Part shown: piece by piece, positions 5,484 to 7,936 of the stretch
Numbering within the stretch: the stretch's first letter is position 1
Layout: each line of letters opens with the position of its first letter
NCBI GenBank assembly: GCA_027049085.1
Contig: JALTVH010000315.1
Location: 1-7,936 of the forward strand
Reading direction: 5' to 3'
DNA from: Aquificaceae bacterium
GTDB lineage: Bacteria > Aquificota > Aquificia > Aquificales > Aquificaceae
DNA: 7,936 nt
Notes under the pieces: generated by a model
Database searches by the model: none
What the model saw: only the letters and a program-made list of their open reading frames with translations
Told to the model about the DNA's origin: nothing
Program-made: the position numbers and the translations under genes

Positions 5484-6620
5484 TTAAATCCTCAAGAGGT
5501 TCTTTGCCTTCTGGAGAAACCTCTTTCTCCCTTCGCCTCTGGGAATTTCCAAAGATAGCTTCTTTATTAGCCTCTGAGCTTCAATTATGCTCATTTCTCT
5601 TTCAGGGACTTCCTCCTCCGAGGTAACCTTAACCCACAGTGCGTTACCTGCCTGTCCCACTTCTGATACAAATGCCTCTTTCAGCATTTCCAGGCTATCT
5701 TGACTGACCTTAACCTCTCTCCTGTCCCTATCTTCAAGCCTGAAGGGAACCTCCCGGGGTGATGGATTAACGTACAGTGTGTAAAGGCTGTAGGACAAAG
5801 GGAGTCTTACCTCAGAGAGATCAACCTCTTCAAAACTAAAGGGATTCCACCGGAAACTGGCAACAGGGATGCCGTTAAATATCAGAACAAGGTAAACCTC
5901 TCCTTGATCAGAGTTGAGCTGGAGCAGTCCGCTCAATCTCTGTGCCTTAAGGCTGTCTAAGAGACCGGTAAGGTCAGAAACACCTCTTATTTTCCCTGTC
6001 CTCTGAACCTGGGGTTTTCCAAGTGCTGTGATTAGCGGGACAAGGGACGGTTCAATAAGGAGGATGCTGACATAGCTTTCTCCAAGGCTTTCCCTTATGG
6101 AAGCGAGAGCCTTTTCACCATAGCCCCTGCCATCAAAGATCAGAACCGGCCTGCCCTCAGAAAAGAGGATTAATCCATACATATGACCGTTTCTGTGGAA
6201 GAGGATGTATCCGTTTAGCGAATTTTCTCGTGCGATGTCAGTAACCCTCTGCAGGTTTAATGCTTTTGCAGGGAGGCTCTGTTGGAGTGGATCTCCGGCC
6301 CCTGCCAGAAGAAAATGTCTGTCTTTTTCGGGGTCTGGCGCACCTCTGAGCATGTTGGTGACGACTATTGGGTCAGTTTCGTAAACCTCGACCTTTGATT
6401 CCGGCGGGATTCTGTAATTTTGTGGTTCGGTGATCTCTACAGAACCTTCCTTTAACTTAATTACTTTAATGAAATCCCCGTCATCAAAGACGAGGGAGTG
6501 GGATGAATCCTTGAACTGGATCAGAACATAACCTGTGAAAAAAGAATCCTTTAGGGACTCAATAAGGGATCCCGGTTCCCCAAGGGGTATGTCCACCCTC
6601 TCCCTTATTTTTTGGCGCAT
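5484..6620 (-). CDS. Triple-repeat PATAN/DUF4388-like protein, probable effector or partner of the MglA-like GTPase
   Basis: This is a 378-residue soluble protein with no signal peptide or membrane segment. I see three copies of one pattern: an amphipathic helix, then (S/N)G or TG, a hydrophobic strand, a hydrophilic turn, a second strand ending in F-x-x-G, and a final hydrophobic strand. The copies span about 18-55 (FFTGYVLIQF ... LVFDDGDFI), 122-163 (SLNGYILFHR ... ILFSEGRPVLIF) and 217-257 (RLSGLLQLNS ... LIFNGIPVASF). This pattern resembles PATAN (DUF4388) domains, which are known to occur with Roadblock and small-GTPase signalling genes. Direct binding to the neighbouring GTPase is inference. 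The C-terminal 70 residues are charged and mostly helical. The start is ambiguous. ATG 6620 overlaps the GTPase gene by 16 bases but has only a weak GAAAAAG ahead of it. GTG at 6596 has AAGG six bases upstream and would give 370 residues without overlap. Exact function unknown. Confidence 0.7.
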   Translation of the reverse strand: MRQKIRERVDIPLGEPGSLIESLKDSFFTGYVLIQFKDSSHSLVFDDGDFIKVIKLKEGSVEITEPQNYRIPPESKVEVYETDPIVVTNMLRGAPDPEKDRHFLLAGAGDPLQQSLPAKALNLQRVTDIARENSLNGYILFHRNGHMYGLILFSEGRPVLIFDGRGYGEKALASIRESLGESYVSILLIEPSLVPLITALGKPQVQRTGKIRGVSDLTGLLDSLKAQRLSGLLQLNSDQGEVYLVLIFNGIPVASFRWNPFSFEEVDLSEVRLPLSYSLYTLYVNPSPREVPFRLEDRDRREVKVSQDSLEMLKEAFVSEVGQAGNALWVKVTSEEEVPEREMSIIEAQRLIKKLSLEIPRGEGRKRFLQKAKNLLRI

Positions 6621-7168
6621 GCTTTTTCTATTAGAACTTTTTTAACTATAGCCTGGAAGGTTTCAACGACCCCCTCACCTTTGACCGCCACAGCTTCAAT
6701 GAATTCCGTATCCCACGGGTTACAAACCGGTTGAAGTTCATCTATTGGTGTTGCATCGGGCAGGTCCCTTTTATTGTACTGGACTACAACGGGAAGGGAA
6801 TAGAGGTCAAAGCCCTGTTCCTTTAAAACTGCAGCGGTTTCCCTTAGTACCAGAAAGTTTATGTTTTCCCTTTCTTGGGAGCTGTCAACCACGAAAACGA
6901 GACCATCAACACCCTTCATTATTACCTTTCTCAGTGGATGGAGCCTGAACTGTCCCGGAGTTGTCAGAATCTTGACCTCAATATTCTGACCGTCAATGTT
7001 AAAGGAGCTGAGAAACATCTCAACGAAGAGGGTTCTGTTTTCATCTGTTTCCATTGAAATATAATCACCCTTGGTTATACCCTTCTGGTGAAGTTTGTCG
7101 TACAGAACCTTGACGTTTGTGCTTTTTCCTGCCAGCGACGCCCCAAAATAAACTACCTTTAGCTTCAT
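6605..7168 (-). CDS. MglA-like Ras-superfamily small GTPase
   Basis: This is a 187-residue cytoplasmic GTPase of the bacterial MglA family, which act as nucleotide-dependent switches setting cell polarity or motility. G1 is GASLAGKST (9-17). Switch I contains DENRTLFVEMF (42-52), close to DRTLFFDF of Myxococcus MglA, so Arg45 corresponds to its catalytic Arg53. G3 is TTPGQ (69-73), the MglA-type form that lacks the Asp of classical DTAGQ; Gln73 corresponds to Gln82. G4 is NKRD (132-135) and the G5 region is about 160-164. KGVDGLVFVVDSS (85-97) is also a family hallmark. No lipidation signal is present. Its ATG overlaps the TGA of the Roadblock gene in ATGA, and GGGGGCG just upstream may serve as ribosome binding site. 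The pairing with a Roadblock protein reproduces the mglBA arrangement, in which the Roadblock dimer acts as GTPase-activating protein. What this switch controls cannot be read here. Confidence 0.92.
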   Translation of the reverse strand: MKLKVVYFGASLAGKSTNVKVLYDKLHQKGITKGDYISMETDENRTLFVEMFLSSFNIDGQNIEVKILTTPGQFRLHPLRKVIMKGVDGLVFVVDSSQERENINFLVLRETAAVLKEQGFDLYSLPVVVQYNKRDLPDATPIDELQPVCNPWDTEFIEAVAVKGEGVVETFQAIVKKVLIEKACAKK

Positions 7169-7656
7169 GTCGCCCCCAGAATCTTATTTAGTTTATCTTC
7201 GATCGCTTCGGGAGAAAGTTTAAGGAGTTTTGAAGGTTTGGGCTTAACCGTCTTGAAGATCTTGTTAAGGTCCTCTGCAAGCTCTTTAAGGAATAGCCTC
7301 ACGGTTCCAAGAGCCACATTTTTTGGACAGAGAACACCGATCAGGAACCTGTCACCAACCGCTTTAACAACGACGTTCTGTTTTTTGCTCTCGTACTGTA
7401 TGGCATCAAGAAGGTCTTCCTTTGAAACCATCTTTGCCATCTCAAAGGCTGCGCCGAAGATCCCGCTTATAATGCTTGCGAGAAACTCCGCCTGAGTCTC
7501 GTCAAGATTCTTGCCGTAAAAGGAGATGATCCTCCCCGCATCGTCGGATAGAAGGACAAGGTCAGCATCCGTTCTGGTGATGAAGTTTTTCATTGCGCCA
7601 ACGAGCTGTTTTTCAACCTCTTCATCAATTTCGTACTGTATTACATCAAGTTCCAT
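7165..7656 (-). CDS. Roadblock/LC7-domain protein (MglB-like), probable regulator of the adjacent GTPase
   Basis: This 163-residue protein carries one Roadblock/LC7 domain at about residues 13-130. Helix 1 is at about 13-28, followed by the strand pair ADLVLLSDDAGRIISFYG (31-48). A small-residue helix AEFLASIISGIFGAAFEMA comes next, then strands NVVVKAVGDRFLIGVL (94-109) and a last helix. A lysine- and proline-containing linker (136-145) leads to a short C-terminal helix. Length is close to Myxococcus MglB. Such proteins form dimers that bind MglA and stimulate GTP hydrolysis; this role is inferred from the family and from the overlapping GTPase gene. AGGAGG at 7662-7667, five bases upstream, firmly supports the ATG. 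The gene lies 52 bases after a HAMP protein gene and heads the tightly overlapped trio. Confidence 0.9.
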   Translation of the reverse strand: MELDVIQYEIDEEVEKQLVGAMKNFITRTDADLVLLSDDAGRIISFYGKNLDETQAEFLASIISGIFGAAFEMAKMVSKEDLLDAIQYESKKQNVVVKAVGDRFLIGVLCPKNVALGTVRLFLKELAEDLNKIFKTVKPKPSKLLKLSPEAIEDKLNKILGAT

Positions 7657-7674
7657 CCCTACCTCCTGATATAA

Positions 7675-7702
7675 ATGATAGACCAGACCCCTTTATCATC
7701 AA
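7675..7702 (-). promoter_or_regulatory. Possible promoter ahead of the Roadblock gene, with an inverted repeat
   Basis: On the minus strand TTGATG (7702-7697) and TATCAT (7680-7675) are 16 bases apart, matching the -35 and -10 consensus at 4 and 5 of 6 positions. The same stretch holds an inverted repeat: ATGATA (7675-7680) and TATCAT (7694-7699) around 13 bases, which may be an operator or a weak stem. If the promoter is real, the GTPase trio can be transcribed apart from the HAMP gene. Transcription would start near 7668, putting the AGGAGG almost at the 5' end. The call is modest. Confidence 0.35.
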
Positions 7703-7708
7703 CCCTCC

Positions 7709-7936
7709 CTACTTGAGCAGGTCCATAACCTTCTTAATACTTACTCTCATCCTCTCAAAAGCTTCCGCAAGTCTACCGATCTCGTCCCTTGACTGGATCG
7801 GCACCTTCTGGTCAACGTCACCCATACTGATACGTTCAGTATGGTCAATAAGTGTATTGATTGGCTCTTCAACGTACTTCTTGAATATCATGTAGCTGAC
7901 AAAGAAGCTGAATATCACGCCGACGAAAACAAACAT
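7709..7936 (-). CDS. HAMP-domain membrane protein, C-terminal fragment (5' end outside window)
   Basis: Only the last 75 residues are in the window, and the reading frame is open to its edge. They comprise a transmembrane helix (about residues 1-19 of the fragment, FVFVGVIFSFFVSYMIF), then a complete HAMP domain. HAMP helix 1 contains the conserved proline in EEPINTLIDHTERI, the connector runs through GDVDQKVP, and helix 2 contains the typical DEIGRLAEAFERMR. The protein ends just nine residues after that motif, at a TAG, with no kinase, methyl-accepting or cyclase domain. The missing N terminus probably holds a first membrane helix and a periplasmic sensing domain. The Met at the window edge lies inside the membrane helix and is unlikely to be the true start. 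Because HAMP domains relay signals to a following module, an output partner in trans is suspected; the Roadblock/GTPase genes 52 bases downstream are candidates. Confidence 0.85.
   Translation of the reverse strand: MFVFVGVIFSFFVSYMIFKKYVEEPINTLIDHTERISMGDVDQKVPIQSRDEIGRLAEAFERMRVSIKKVMDLLK

Noticed and set aside
1..7936. Mobile elements, CRISPR arrays, phage genes, tRNA or rRNA
   Set aside because: I saw no transposase, integrase, spaced direct repeats or structured RNA hallmarks. The genes are ordinary chromosomal families with uniform codon style.

Overview
The window reads as a chromosomal segment of a Gram-negative, probably thermophilic and free-living bacterium. It encodes a periplasmic DsbC-type lipoprotein, which implies an outer membrane. 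Its proteins are rich in Lys, Glu and Val, and Arg is mostly encoded by AGG/AGA. The style of the LeuA and Der sequences reminds me of Aquificota. That assignment is an inference from recall, not from a search. There are no rRNA, tRNA, CRISPR or insertion-sequence signals, and coding density is very high: no gap between genes exceeds about 80 bases.

Left part (1-3100, + strand). A good promoter (about 15-43) leads an ArsR-family regulator carrying two cysteines. One base after it comes a classical thioredoxin with WCGPC. After a 53-base gap comes a membrane-anchored PilZ protein with an intact c-di-GMP binding signature. Its stop codon overlaps the GTG start of der, the double-GTPase ribosome assembly factor. 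All four genes may be one transcript, because I see no terminator between them.

Right part (3101-7936, - strand), in transcription order. First is the 3' end of a membrane HAMP protein that stops right after the HAMP domain. Then come a Roadblock/LC7 (MglB-like) protein, an MglA-like Ras-superfamily GTPase, and a 378-residue protein with three copies of a PATAN/DUF4388-like unit. These are followed by leuA (2-isopropylmalate synthase) and a DsbC/DsbG-like thiol:disulfide lipoprotein. The Roadblock, GTPase and PATAN-like genes overlap each other by a few bases and look like a compact GTPase switch: a regulator, a switch and a probable effector, possibly fed by the HAMP receptor. leuA has its own probable promoter, covered by a 25-bp near-perfect palindrome that matches the Fur 7-1-7 box in 12 of 14 positions.

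The two halves converge with no spacing: der ends at 3100 and the dsbC-like gene ends at 3101. A folded element with a T tract, lying inside the 3' end of der, is positioned to terminate the minus-strand transcript. The observations most worth following are the HAMP/Roadblock/MglA/triple-PATAN module, the Fur-like palindrome on leuA and the terminator hidden inside der.
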